Assembly (NCBI RefSeq): GCF_004362015.1
Contig: NZ_SNWW01000005.1
Coordinates: 124,001 to 188,000, forward strand
Source: Flavobacterium chryseum
GTDB taxonomy: Bacteria > Bacteroidota > Bacteroidia > Flavobacteriales > Flavobacteriaceae
Length of the DNA stretch: 64,000 nucleotides
Reading direction: 5' to 3'
The notes below the pieces were generated by a model, which searched no databases, was not told the origin of the DNA, and saw nothing but the letters and a program-made list of their open reading frames with translations. The stretch's first letter is position 1. The number at the start of each line of letters is the position of its first letter. The position numbers were made by a program, and so were the translations under genes. Of the stretch, positions 18,240 to 30,400 are shown in pieces.

Positions 18240-18833
18240 ATGAGAAAAATAATCGTCATATCAATGATTACAATCGATGGAGTAATGCAAGCGCCGGGCG
18301 GACCTGAAGAAGATACATCAAATGATTTTGAATATGGCGGTTGGGTAGCGCCATTTGGTGATGAAGAATATGGCAATGTCATGCAAAAACAAATGGAGCC
18401 TGCTGATGTTTTATTAGGAAGAAAAACATTTGATATTTTTGAAGATTATTGGCCAAAACATGCAGAGGGCTGGCCAGGAATTAATGAAGTTACGAAATAC
18501 GTTTTGTCATCCACCAGAAAAAACTCAGATTGGGAAAACTCCGAATTTCTTTCCACTATAGAAGACATCAAAAAACTCAAAAATTCAGAAGGTGGCGATA
18601 TTAAAGTTTGGGGAAGCGCAACACTTGTTCAGCTTTTACTTCAACATGATTTAGTTGATGAACTAGGACTCTTAATTTATCCTATAATTCTGGGCAAAGG
18701 GAAGAAACTGTTTGATGATGCTGCGATTCCCGCAGGGTTTACATTACTAGAAAGTACGGTTACACCAAGTGGCGTAATTGCTGTTAGTTATAAACGAGCT
18801 GGAGAAGTTAAGACTGGTACTATTGGAGAGTAA
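18240..18833 (+). CDS. Dihydrofolate-reductase/RibD C-terminal-like protein
   Basis: 197 residues, cytoplasmic. MRKIIVISMITIDGVMQAPGGPEED at the start, LLGRKTFDIFEDYWP near residue 60, VTKYVLSST near residue 86, IKVWGSATLVQLLLQHDLVDEL near residue 121 and PIILGKGKKLF near residue 142 are the pattern of the RibD_C/DHFR-like family often labelled YyaP/YwjB. These proteins bind NADPH with a DHFR fold; the substrates are mostly unknown. It is not the true folA or RibD, because it lacks a deaminase domain and has the long insertion after the first strand. It stands alone. Confidence 0.8.
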   Translation: MRKIIVISMITIDGVMQAPGGPEEDTSNDFEYGGWVAPFGDEEYGNVMQKQMEPADVLLGRKTFDIFEDYWPKHAEGWPGINEVTKYVLSSTRKNSDWENSEFLSTIEDIKKLKNSEGGDIKVWGSATLVQLLLQHDLVDELGLLIYPIILGKGKKLFDDAAIPAGFTLLESTVTPSGVIAVSYKRAGEVKTGTIGE

Positions 18834-18908
18834 TAGATTGTTTTTACTAACAATATTGCTTATTCATAAAACCTCCCCTGCTCTCCAAAGTGTTCTAAAT
18901 TACTATGA

Positions 18909-19002
18909 TCGTACCCGCTCCAACAAGCAATAATTTGAACGAAATATATTCTTAAAAGCAAATTAAAAAGAAATTTGCAACGGAAAATCGTAACGGGTAC
19001 GA
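18909..19002. repeat. Inverted repeat before the lipoprotein gene
   Basis: A perfect 9-bp inverted repeat (18909-18917 and 18994-19002) encloses 76 bases, and a second small hairpin (CGAAGTC with GACTTCG, 19000-19017) follows directly. The region is richer in G+C than its surroundings. A short open frame through it (about 18960-19066) has no start, so it may be a remnant of another gene. Confidence 0.4.
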
Positions 19003-19063
19003 AGTCGGGAGACTTCGCACAGGCAGGAGCTTATAAAATAATAACAACGATGTCTAAAAATTT

Positions 19064-19600
19064 ATGATTTTAAAACTATTTGTACTGATAAAAAAGCCAT
19101 TATTACTTTTACTCTTTTTTCTCTTCCTAATATCATGTGAAAGAGAATGCAAATTATCACCTATTCCTAGTAACCTTTTTGAATTAGAAAATTGTAAAAA
19201 AGAGTACATATTTCATTGCGGTAATGATACAGTTCATGCAAAAATTACTGATAAGTATGATTATTACGAAAAAACTTCATTTAAAAGTCCAACAAACATT
19301 CGGAGATGTGAACACTACAAATCTTACGAATTAGATTTTAAAGGCCAAAAAATATTAGTGTCTGTTCGAAAGAAAGTTAACGATTCTTTGGAACTTGATG
19401 TTTTGGCATTTGGCAATTGTATCAAATTTTCAAGTGAGAAAAAAATTATGCAAAAAGAATTATTACAAAATAAATATTACCTTTTTGAAAGAGAATCAGA
19501 TTGCGACTCTAGTAATAGCATTTTCAAAAAAGTGATATTAAAAGGATATCTTATTACATCAATTACTACTTCCAACAATAAGATCTGGACAATTAAATAG
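19064..19600 (+). CDS. Small lipoprotein of unknown function
   Basis: 178 residues. A hydrophobic N-terminus with the lipobox LISC puts the lipid cysteine at about residue 25. The mature part has seven or so cysteines (CERECK, ENCKKEYIFHC, RRCEHYK, GNCIKF, SDCDSS), suggesting disulfides in the periplasm. I do not recognise a family. It lies with other small orphan genes, and Cys-rich lipoproteins like this can be immunity proteins to periplasm-acting toxins, but nothing in the sequence proves this. Confidence 0.6.
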   Translation: MILKLFVLIKKPLLLLLFFLFLISCERECKLSPIPSNLFELENCKKEYIFHCGNDTVHAKITDKYDYYEKTSFKSPTNIRRCEHYKSYELDFKGQKILVSVRKKVNDSLELDVLAFGNCIKFSSEKKIMQKELLQNKYYLFERESDCDSSNSIFKKVILKGYLITSITTSNNKIWTIK

Positions 19601-19705
19601 ATTTTAAAATTCCGTACCAGTAAAGTTTATCAAGTTTATCAAAGAAAAAGAAATTAATATTAAAGTCCAATAGCAATAAATTAATATTCATACAATTAAT
19701 AAATT

Positions 19706-20179
19706 ATGATAATCGGAAATAAAGAAACTTTTGCAGTTGAATTAACTATAGATGAAAATAATCCTAAAATGGGTTACGCAAAATTATGGCTTCAAAATAT
19801 TTTTTTAGGAACCAATGAAGATCTAATTTACTTAAATGGTTATCTAATTTACTTAATCGATGAACTTCTTAATTCAAAAAAAATCAATTTGGAAGTTGAA
19901 AAATTAACCAAAATTGAAATTTTTAATCTACTAAAATCCAGCCTGAAAAAACGCTCCGATTATGCGATTATAGGATCAACATTTACAGATGATTTTGAAA
20001 TTTATTCTTACAGCAAAAATGATGATCTTTTTGTGTTATGGAAATTAAACGGTCACAATGATATAATATTTAGTGATCTAGAAAAATATGGAAATGAAAT
20101 TCAGTTTGCGTGTATCTCACAAAAAGAAGTTGAACAGATAAAGGAAAAAACATTAGAAATAATAAAATTAAGCATCTGA
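19706..20179 (+). CDS. Imm42-like small protein (possible orphan immunity protein)
   Basis: 157 residues, cytoplasmic, acidic. The opening MIIGNKETFAVELTIDE, followed by a strand with GYAKLWLQNIFLGT and a helix of the type LIYLIDELL, resembles the start of Imm42-type immunity proteins of polymorphic toxin systems as I remember them. No toxin gene is next to it, so if the match is right it is an orphan. The gene is followed by the second copy of the dispersed element seen after the 17.3-kb gene. Confidence 0.5.
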   Translation: MIIGNKETFAVELTIDENNPKMGYAKLWLQNIFLGTNEDLIYLNGYLIYLIDELLNSKKINLEVEKLTKIEIFNLLKSSLKKRSDYAIIGSTFTDDFEIYSYSKNDDLFVLWKLNGHNDIIFSDLEKYGNEIQFACISQKEVEQIKEKTLEIIKLSI

Positions 20180-20204
20180 TAAAAATCCGATAGCTCCGAT
20201 CCCG

Positions 20205-20260
20205 AAGATACACAAAACAATAGCGCAGAAATTCTTTCCGTGCCCACAAATTGAATAACT
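20205..20260. repeat. Dispersed 53-bp element, copy 2
   Basis: Second copy of the element at 18134-18186, roughly four of five bases identical by eye. It lies 25 bases after the Imm42-like gene and before the next orphan gene. Confidence 0.6.
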
Positions 20261-20296
20261 CAGCAGAAATTAATATAGATTCAGTAATTAAAACGA

Positions 20297-20722
20297 ATGA
20301 TTCATATCGATAAAAACACATTTCCGTATTGTTATATTGAACAAAAGAAATTTGATTGTGGAGAACCATACGATACCATAATACCAATTTTCAATTTATC
20401 AATTAATCCTGAATTGTCAGATATTGAATATACAATTGAAGTACTTGGTAAAAATAATTTCAAAATTAATTTAGAAAAACTATACAATATCATACTTAAC
20501 AATGAGGAAAATGATCGTGTAGAAAATTTTAATACAATAATTTTTAATCGCGATTTTATCTTAAATAATATCAATACATATTTAAGCTCTAATTCGAATA
20601 ACATTTCTCCATGGAAACACTATAATGAGGAACATCTTGAGCATTTTTTCGAAAATCATTATTTGGAATCAATTGAAAAAGATCTAGATAGAATATTATT
20701 ATTTGACAGAAAAGCATACTAA
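20297..20722 (+). CDS. Small cytoplasmic protein of unknown function
   Basis: 141 residues, no signal peptide or membrane segment, acidic and Asn-rich. The start MIHIDKNTFPYCYIEQKKFDCGEPYD and the end HLEHFFENHYLESIEKDLDRILLF give a mixed strand-then-helix pattern. I do not recognise a family. Position and size are like those of the Imm42-like neighbour, and it may be another orphan immunity protein or cargo of the same accessory patch. It is convergent with the TetX-like gene, with 12 bases between. Confidence 0.55.
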   Translation: MIHIDKNTFPYCYIEQKKFDCGEPYDTIIPIFNLSINPELSDIEYTIEVLGKNNFKINLEKLYNIILNNEENDRVENFNTIIFNRDFILNNINTYLSSNSNNISPWKHYNEEHLEHFFENHYLESIEKDLDRILLFDRKAY

Positions 20723-20734
20723 TTATATTTTACT

Positions 20735-21886
<1,152 letters not shown>

Positions 21887-21939
21887 TTACTAGTGCTTTA
21901 GGATTGTATAAATGCGACAAAATTGTTTTTAAAAATTTG

Positions 21940-22710
21940 TTACTTTTTGGCATTCTTTGCAAATGCCGATGGCGTCGTTCCGCTATAGCGTTTAAATTCT
22001 TTATTAAGATGCGATTGATCTGTGTAGCCTAAATCATGCGCTAAAGCTGCGAGGTTTGCATTGGGATTGAGCATTAATTGGTTTCGCACTTGCTCAAAAC
22101 GGATTAACGCAGACACATCTTTAACCGTATATCCTGAAGATTGTTTAAATTTTCTTTCTAATGTTCGGACTGTGGCGTGAGCCGCATCTGCGACTTGACT
22201 TACAGGCATTGAGCCGTTTGTTTCCCGCATCGCAATTCCGGCTTTGAACAACATACTCTTATCAGAAATTGATAAATGCAGATTTAGGAAATAGTGTTTT
22301 ACCTCATCAATTGCTTCCTTTATATTTCCCGCTTGAATCAATTGATGCAACTTTGATTGAAGTTTTGAAATAGGATGATCGAATTCCTGCACTCCGCCTT
22401 TACCCGATTCCAGTCCGAGTAAACCAAAAATGGTCCAGGGAAAACAACGGATACCAATAATTTCTAAACTGTTTTTGGAAAAAAAAGTAACGGGTTGATT
22501 TAGCAATCCTATCATAAATGGCGATGGTAATTGCTGTAAAACTCCGTTGTAAGAAACGGTGCAATAACTTCCAAAATAAAAAATAATTTCAGCGTAACCA
22601 TCAGGCACTACTTCAAAACCTGATTCCTCTTCTCCGTATTCGATTCGATCGTACCAAAAACACTTTATGGTATCACGTAGTTCCGGAGGAGATTCAAATT
22701 CCTGATGCAT
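21940..22710 (-). CDS. AraC-family transcriptional regulator
   Basis: 256 residues. The N-terminal half (LRDTIKCFWYDRIEYGEEESGFEVVPDGYAEIIFYFGSY..) is the effector-type domain seen with DUF6597; the C-terminal part has two helix-turn-helix motifs, with SVSQ-type VADAAHATVRTLERKFKQSSGY and LAHDLGYTDQSHLNKEFKRYSGTTPSAF. It should bind DNA and sense a small molecule. The TetX-like gene follows in the same direction with about 90 bases between, so that gene is a candidate target. Confidence 0.9.
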   Translation of the reverse strand: MHQEFESPPELRDTIKCFWYDRIEYGEEESGFEVVPDGYAEIIFYFGSYCTVSYNGVLQQLPSPFMIGLLNQPVTFFSKNSLEIIGIRCFPWTIFGLLGLESGKGGVQEFDHPISKLQSKLHQLIQAGNIKEAIDEVKHYFLNLHLSISDKSMLFKAGIAMRETNGSMPVSQVADAAHATVRTLERKFKQSSGYTVKDVSALIRFEQVRNQLMLNPNANLAALAHDLGYTDQSHLNKEFKRYSGTTPSAFAKNAKK

Positions 22711-23019
22711 ATTTGAAGTTGTAATAAGTTAATGCATTGCGTGTAATTATTTTAACACATAGAAACATAGATTTGATTATGAATAAAAGTCGTTCCACTT
22801 AAAATAAAACGCATAGCTATGTGTCAATACTTTTTTGACAACTGTACCTAACGGTATTACATTCAAAATTACGAAATTCTTTTTAATCTTAACAAATCAA
22901 TAAATATTAGAACTTTTATGCAAAATTATATAAGATGCTTTTTTGATGTTTGAAGTACTTTTATTTTACGATAATTAGAATACAAAATTCTTTTTAAAAC
23001 AATTAAAAAAAGCAAAATC
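22711..23019. other. Intergenic region with small palindromes
   Basis: The region holds a perfect 10-bp palindrome CATAGCTATG (22812-22821) and a 7-bp inverted pair (22756-22762 with 22817-22823) built on CACATAG. An ACATAGAAACATAG-type block suggests another dispersed intergenic repeat. No gene was seen before the small lipoprotein at 23020. Confidence 0.45.
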
Positions 23020-23190
23020 ATGCAAAAGATCATTACACGTTTGTTGATGGTATTCGTAATACTATTTTCATTTACAAGCTGCGAACTAGTTGGAGATATT
23101 TTTAAAGCCGGAATGGGAGTCGGAATATTTATTGTGATTTTTGTAATCGCTATAATCATCTGGATCTTTACCCGATTTTTCAGAAAATAA
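23020..23190 (+). CDS. Small 56-residue lipoprotein/membrane protein
   Basis: The frame MQKIITRLLMVFVILFSFTSC... has a lipobox (FSFTSC, Cys at residue 21) and a second hydrophobic stretch (about 31-51) ending in RFFRK. I remember very similar short flavobacterial proteins with the pattern IFKAGMGVGIF, often mislabelled phosphatidate cytidylyltransferase; the function is unknown. A strong bidirectional terminator follows 11 bases after the stop. The longer reverse-strand frame covering the same DNA has no such features. Confidence 0.7.
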   Translation: MQKIITRLLMVFVILFSFTSCELVGDIFKAGMGVGIFIVIFVIAIIIWIFTRFFRK

Positions 23191-23201
23191 AAAACATAAA
23201 A

Positions 23202-23238
23202 AATCCCGTTAGCTTTTGGTTAACGGGATTTCTTTTTT
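23202..23238. terminator. Bidirectional terminator
   Basis: A perfect 10-bp stem (23202-23211 and 23221-23230) with a 9-base loop, A-rich on the left and T-rich on the right. It serves the plus-strand small lipoprotein gene and the minus-strand ABC-F gene, which converge here. Confidence 0.9.
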
Positions 23239-23253
23239 ATCTAAAGCTATTTT

Positions 23254-25182
<1,929 letters not shown>

Positions 25183-25350
25183 TCATAAAATAAAAACTAA
25201 ATTAAAAATTGAAAAAATAACATTGGTAATATTTATTAAATAATACACCTTTACTATGCCATAATTAGTCTTATAATAGACATCTAAAACACCAAAGAGA
25301 ATGGGAAAAACTAATCCCAGGTAAAGCGTCCATTTAATACATTTAATCAT
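25183..25350 (-). CDS. Possible 55-residue membrane peptide
   Basis: An ATG at 25350 opens a frame MIKCIKWTLYLGLVFPILFG... of 55 residues with two hydrophobic stretches (about 8-22 and 42-55), ending at TGA. It starts 36 bases after the TlpA-like gene on the same strand, so it may be co-transcribed. No family is recognised and the AT-rich composition can produce such frames by chance. Confidence 0.35.
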   Translation of the reverse strand: MIKCIKWTLYLGLVFPILFGVLDVYYKTNYGIVKVYYLINITNVIFSIFNLVFIL

Positions 25351-25386
25351 AATTTAAAGTATAGTCTTTTTATTCAAATACAAATA

Positions 25387-26160
25387 TCACAGTCTGCTTT
25401 CCTTCTCCAAAGCAACTTCTAAACTTCTGAAATTAGGTAAAACTTTCGCAATCATACCTTCTTTATTGAGAATAAAATGCGTTGGAAAAGCATTCAATTG
25501 TAATGTTTCATTCATGTAAATTTTCATGTTTGGAATTACGGAATACGAAAGTGGTTTTCTCGCCAGGAATGTTTTTAATTGCTCCGGCGTGTCTTCGGCT
25601 AAACTTAAAAAAACAATATCTTTTCTGTTTTTGTATTTCTCAACTAATTGATTTACTTCGGGAAATTCTTTAATGCAGGCGGCGCAATGAATATACCAGC
25701 ATTTTATAACGATGATTTTTCCTTTCATTGATTCGTTTGAAACAACATTTCCGTCTAAATCTTTAAATGAGAATTTAGGAAAAGGCTTTCCTTCCATTTC
25801 GAAGTTTTTCAATGCATCAAAAGCTTCCTGATTTATGGTTGCTTTTATACTGGTATCTGATTTTGGAAGAATTTTAAATAACTTGTAATAATAAATTAAA
25901 TCCTTTGATTTTAATCGGATTGGGATGTTATTTCCATTTACCAATTCCTTTAAAAATTGCTCTTTCGAAATTTCTTTAGATTGAAGATCAAGCGCCATAA
26001 AATCTCTTGAAAGCATCATGTTTTTGCTTTGATAATTCCACCAATCGCTGTACTTATTTTGAATTTGAATGGGATCGACTTCAGGATTTCTGTATTTGGT
26101 TTGGCTGTTGCAGGAAGTGAAAATTAGAAATATTAATAGGAGAGTGATGGATTTCTTCAT
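25387..26160 (-). CDS. TlpA/ResA-like thioredoxin-domain lipoprotein
   Basis: 257 residues from the Met at 26160; the longer frame upstream runs through a REP element and is rejected. MKKSITLLLIFLIFTSC gives a lipoprotein signal with Cys at residue 17. A helical domain (about 30-130) precedes a thioredoxin-like domain (about 135-257) with KCWYIHCAACIKEF, whose CAAC is the redox-active pair, and a cis-Pro loop in NAFPTHFIL. It should work as a periplasmic membrane-anchored thiol-disulfide protein; the partner is unknown. The CAAC centre differs from the more usual CPxC. Confidence 0.85.
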   Translation of the reverse strand: MKKSITLLLIFLIFTSCNSQTKYRNPEVDPIQIQNKYSDWWNYQSKNMMLSRDFMALDLQSKEISKEQFLKELVNGNNIPIRLKSKDLIYYYKLFKILPKSDTSIKATINQEAFDALKNFEMEGKPFPKFSFKDLDGNVVSNESMKGKIIVIKCWYIHCAACIKEFPEVNQLVEKYKNRKDIVFLSLAEDTPEQLKTFLARKPLSYSVIPNMKIYMNETLQLNAFPTHFILNKEGMIAKVLPNFRSLEVALEKESRL

Positions 26161-26228
26161 GAAATTATAGTGCAATAATTGGGATTCAAAAGTACAGATT
26201 TTTTTTAAATCGTAAAGTTTGTCGTTAT

Positions 26229-26279
26229 GAACGCGGATGATACGGATTCGGCTTGCGGAAACACGGATTAACGCGGATC
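26229..26279. repeat. REP-like element (ACGCGGAT type)
   Basis: Starts and ends with ACGCGGAT and contains ACGGATTCG-CTTGCGGAAACACGGAT-like parts, with direct repeats of the word ACGCGGAT/ACACGGAT. It is another dispersed intergenic repeat type, here directly joined to the palindrome at 26294-26391. Confidence 0.6.
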
Positions 26280-26293
26280 TTTCTTTTCTGTGT

Positions 26294-26391
26294 GTCATCC
26301 TGAGCGAAGTCGAAGGAACGCTAGTTGCTCGACAAAGATTAGTAAGTATATGCGGAGTTTCTTGCGCACCTTCAACTTCGCTCAGGATGAC
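26294..26391. repeat. REP-like palindrome, copy 2
   Basis: Two 23-base arms (26294-26316 and 26369-26391) are inverted copies with one mismatch, sharing the core TGAGCGAAGTCGAAG with the element at 14684-14748. The loop here is 52 bases instead of 17 and contains another small palindromic part, so the elements differ in their centre. Confidence 0.85.
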
Positions 26392-26475
26392 AGAAGATGC
26401 GTGATTGTGATAGTATTATTTGAAACCGAGTTATTAGTCACAGAGATTTTTAAAAGTTTTATTTCTTAAAATTAA

Positions 26476-27150
26476 TTATTCAAGAGGCAAAAAAGAAACA
26501 TCCATTACATATTTATTTGGATTATTTCGATCAATCAAAACATTAATTTCATCTGTTTTTATAAACTCTGTTGGATCAAACCAAATATTATCGCTTTCAA
26601 AAAGATGAATTTTGTTTGTTTTTGGGTCTAGCCATTCCGTGCAAATAAAATAAGGATTGCTGTCATTTAATGATACGCCTAAATCAATCTGTACATCGAT
26701 AAATTTTGTTGTAATACATGTACCGCTTTGTTGTAAAAACTCTATTTTCCTTTGTTTGGAATGATTGGATAGAAAAAACGAGAAACCTGTCAAAAAGAAA
26801 ACAGCTCCTAAAAATCCTAAAACTGATACTCCTAAATATTGAGTATAAAAATCATTGATACTAGCATTATTCGGATTCTCGGGATCATACAAAACTTCAA
26901 CACTTTCGCCTTCGTTGTAGCCTGATGGATTATTACCAGTATTAGATGAAAATTTAATTTGCCTACCTTCTTTAGTGACAAAAGACACAAAAGTTCGATC
27001 ATTTGTCGAGTTACTTAAAACTGTACCCGATACAACATTTGCTTTTTCTATAAAAACCCTATCTTGCTGATAAATGTAAAAGACTTGTACCCATATTACT
27101 AAACCAATTATACAGAAAATATATTTCATAACCGAAATGCTATTTTTCAT
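26476..27150 (-). CDS. DUF3592-type membrane protein
   Basis: 224 residues. One membrane segment near the start (about 9-27) and one after the first domain (about 105-128), with the segment between holding the pattern RTFVSFVTKEGRQIKFSS and GYNEGESVEVLYDPENPNNASI, characteristic of DUF3592. The end repeats a similar theme (WLDPKTNKIHLFES, INVLIDRNNPNKYVMD), so the protein may be an internal duplication. The function of the family is unknown. It stands alone; a second Met at residue 8 is an alternative start. Confidence 0.75.
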   Translation of the reverse strand: MKNSISVMKYIFCIIGLVIWVQVFYIYQQDRVFIEKANVVSGTVLSNSTNDRTFVSFVTKEGRQIKFSSNTGNNPSGYNEGESVEVLYDPENPNNASINDFYTQYLGVSVLGFLGAVFFLTGFSFFLSNHSKQRKIEFLQQSGTCITTKFIDVQIDLGVSLNDSNPYFICTEWLDPKTNKIHLFESDNIWFDPTEFIKTDEINVLIDRNNPNKYVMDVSFLPLE

Positions 27151-27244
27151 CCTTTTAAAGTATTAAATTTTTAATGCAAAATACTTCTAAAAGAAATTAC
27201 AAGTACTATAGATTCAGTTTTTTTTATTACTATAAAAACAAAAA

Positions 27245-27268
27245 AACCCGACAATAAATTGCCGGGTT
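27245..27268 (-). terminator. Terminator of chiA
   Basis: On the minus strand a 10-bp stem with one G-U pair (27268-27259 and 27254-27245), a 4-base loop, and a T-rich run. It lies 150 bases past the chiA stop and 95 bases before the DUF3592 gene. Confidence 0.8.
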
Positions 27269-27417
27269 CATAATGCTTTCCTTCAGATGAAAACCAAATA
27301 ACAAATCACCTGAATTCTATGCATTTTTCGAAATAAAAATTAGATTAAAAAATAAATAACCAAACTCAATTTTAACCGTCCCATTTTCTTATTTCTAGAT
27401 TTTTCATTCATTGTAAC

Positions 27418-30400
27418 TTAGTTTAAAAAGTTCATTACTTTGAATGATTTTTTGTTTCCTGCTTTGTCTGTTACTACTACTAAAAATAATTGTTTAGAAG
27501 AGAAACTTTGGCTTTGAAGGAGTACTTCTTTATTGTTTTGAACATTTCTGTGACTTACTAAATTTTGTCCCAATACGTTGAATACATCAACCTGAGCAAT
27601 CTCTTCGTTTTCATTTGAAACTGATAATGCATTGTTTTTAAAATACGCTATCGTTGCACTGCTTTTTGAAGAAATATCATCAAGCGCTAATGTTTTTGCT
27701 GCTGATTGCGAAGCAAAATAAGCGGCATACGCTTTAGACAATTCAGATGAATTACCACAAGATGAAGCATCCCAGTTTACAGACCAGGTCATTAAACCTC
27801 TTAAAGAAGGATATGGTCCGCCTGGCTGCATAGTATATGTTCTTCCTGAAAAAGTGGTTCCGGTTCTTAAATAATGCATCGCACTAATTCCTTCTGCCGG
27901 CGTTAAATAACCGCTACCTGCTGCACTTGGACAAGCTGGTAATGCAATAAGAACTTTTGAGGGTGGTAAACCATCAAAACGCATTCCTGTTGTCGCAATA
28001 TTATACCCTTTTATTATCATATCAGTTAGGGCTGTTACCATGTTTGCTTTCTTAGCTGAACCATAATATTGACCATCTAATCCGTTTTCTCCTCCTGTAT
28101 TATACAATTGTACAGCTAACAAATCCAATTCATTACGTAAGTTTTGAATGATTGGCAGGAAAGAACCAAAAGTATCCGTATAGGTAGAATATCCTCCTTG
28201 TACGTATTGTGTCTCCGGAGCTGCAGTTAATAAAAATCCAGGGCCATAGTGAGCTTTTAATTCTTTGAAAGCATCTACTACGTTTTTTAATCTTGGATAA
28301 GCAGAAATACCCGCATAAGAAATATCTCTTAAACCTCCTGCATTAAAATTCATCGATCCGCCTTCAAAATCAATATCAACTCCATCAAATTGATACTCAT
28401 CAATAATTGCTTTCAGACCATTAACAAAAATATTTTTTTGAGTTACATTGTCTAACACAACATGACCATTTTGACCTCCGATAGAGACAATAACGGGAAC
28501 GCCGCTATCTCTTAATGATTTTATATCATTTTTCAACAATTGCTTATTGAAAACACCGTTTGTCAGATATCTAGTGTCATTTGTAGTTAATAATGGTGTA
28601 TAACCATCACGATTTACTGTTTCTACGAAAGAATAATCAACTACGTTAAACTTACTTCCCACCATTTGAGAAAAATATAAAAATGGAGCACCTGCATTTT
28701 CCCAGGAATGTGCATATCCTAAAATAATTTTAGATGGAAGCGGAATAAATCTATTACTGCTCACTGGAGCAATTTTAATGGTATTGTTTAATGTAGTTAC
28801 ACCAGATTGATTATCAGTTGCTTTAATTACAACTGGATAATCCTGATAAGCAGATGGTGTAAAATTATACGTATAGGTATTATTTGCACCTGCTGTCATG
28901 TTAAATGTACCTCCATTTATTGTAATAGTAACGCCTGAAACTGATCCGTTACTATCAACAGCTGTAACTGAAATTGGCACAACCTGGAAAGAACTTTGGT
29001 TTACAGTTGTATTCGAAGGTGAATTCCAAGTAATTACCGGCAGTGAATTTGGGCAGTTTGAACCTGAACAATTTAATGTAAAACTATATGTTTTTGAATC
29101 TGTTGTTCCGTTTGATGCAGTAGCCGTAACGGTTAATGTATGAGCAACCGAAAACTGATTTGCTGCTGGTGTCCAAATCGCTGTATAAGTTCCCGAAGAA
29201 TTGGTAGCACTCAGGCTTTGTCCATCTAAACTAAATACAACAGATGAGATTGTAGTTGCATCAACAGCACTTAATCCAACACTTGCAACAAAATTAATTG
29301 ATGATCCTAAATTTATAGCAATCGCCGAAGCTGTTGGCGCTGTAATGGTAACTACTGGCTTAGTAGCAACCACCGCTTGTCTGTTAAAATTATAAACCGT
29401 TGGAGTAGTTGGAACTGCAAAGTTGGTTAAGTTATTTGGATAATAAGTCACTTCACCGTTTTCCCATGAATTTAATTTCAAACTTAAAATTTGTGTATAA
29501 CCTGCGACAACTGAATTATCGAAAGTATAATTTCCTGATGCATCTGTTGTTGCTAAAACACTTTTCCAGTTATGTGTATTATCTGTCCAAGGTAAAACGA
29601 TTTCTACTTTTGCACCAGCAACCGGAGTTGTTCCATTTTTAACTGTTCCGCTAATTAAGTTTACGGCTGCAGCCAATGCTGATTTTGCAGTAGAACTTGT
29701 GTTGAAATTGTAAACGGTTGGATTTGCAGGAACTGCAAAGTTGGCCAGATTATTTGGATAATAAGCTACTTCTCCGTTTTCCCAAGAGTTTAATTTTAAA
29801 CTTGTAACGGTTGTATAACCTGCTACAACTGAATTGTCAAAACTGTATTTTCCTTGTGCATCTGTTATAGCAATAACGCTTTTCCAGTTGTGTGTACTAT
29901 CTGTCCAAGGTAAGACGATTTCTACTTTTGCACCTGCAACCGGAGTTGTTCCGTTTTTAACTGTTCCGCTAATTTTACTTGAAGGAACTACAATAATATC
30001 TTGCGTAAAGTTTAAAGTTTTGTTGGCCGTTAAATTCGTATAAACTGTTGAAGCCGGCGTATAAGTTTGTCCTGCTAAAGCTGCAGTTACTGTATAATTT
30101 CCGCCAGAAGGCAAACTAAGCGAATAAACACCGCTTGCATTTGTAACAGCCGAATAGCTTCCTCCTGTAAAAGAAGCAGTAACGGTTACACCAGAAACCG
30201 GAGTTGAATTATTTAAAACTGTTCCGCTTACAGTATAATTTACAACTGCTGCACCTTGTGCAAAATTCAATGTTTTATTTGCATTAATTGCAGTATAAAC
30301 TGTTGAAGCAGGCGTATAAGAGAATCCTGATTTTGCAGCTGTCACAGTAAAGTTAAGTCCTGCTCCTAAACCTGCAATGCTATAAACACCGCTTGCATTA

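Noticed and set aside
17224..20722. A new defence system in the accessory patch
   Set aside because: No nuclease, helicase, NTPase, TIR, methylase or transposase motif is present; the genes are small and unrelated.
22926..23159. 77-codon frame on the minus strand
   Set aside because: It is opposite the 56-residue lipoprotein gene, which has a lipobox, a membrane helix and a terminator.
26161..26298. N-terminal extension of the TlpA-like frame
   Set aside because: It runs through a REP-like element; the Met at 26160 starts a clean lipoprotein signal.
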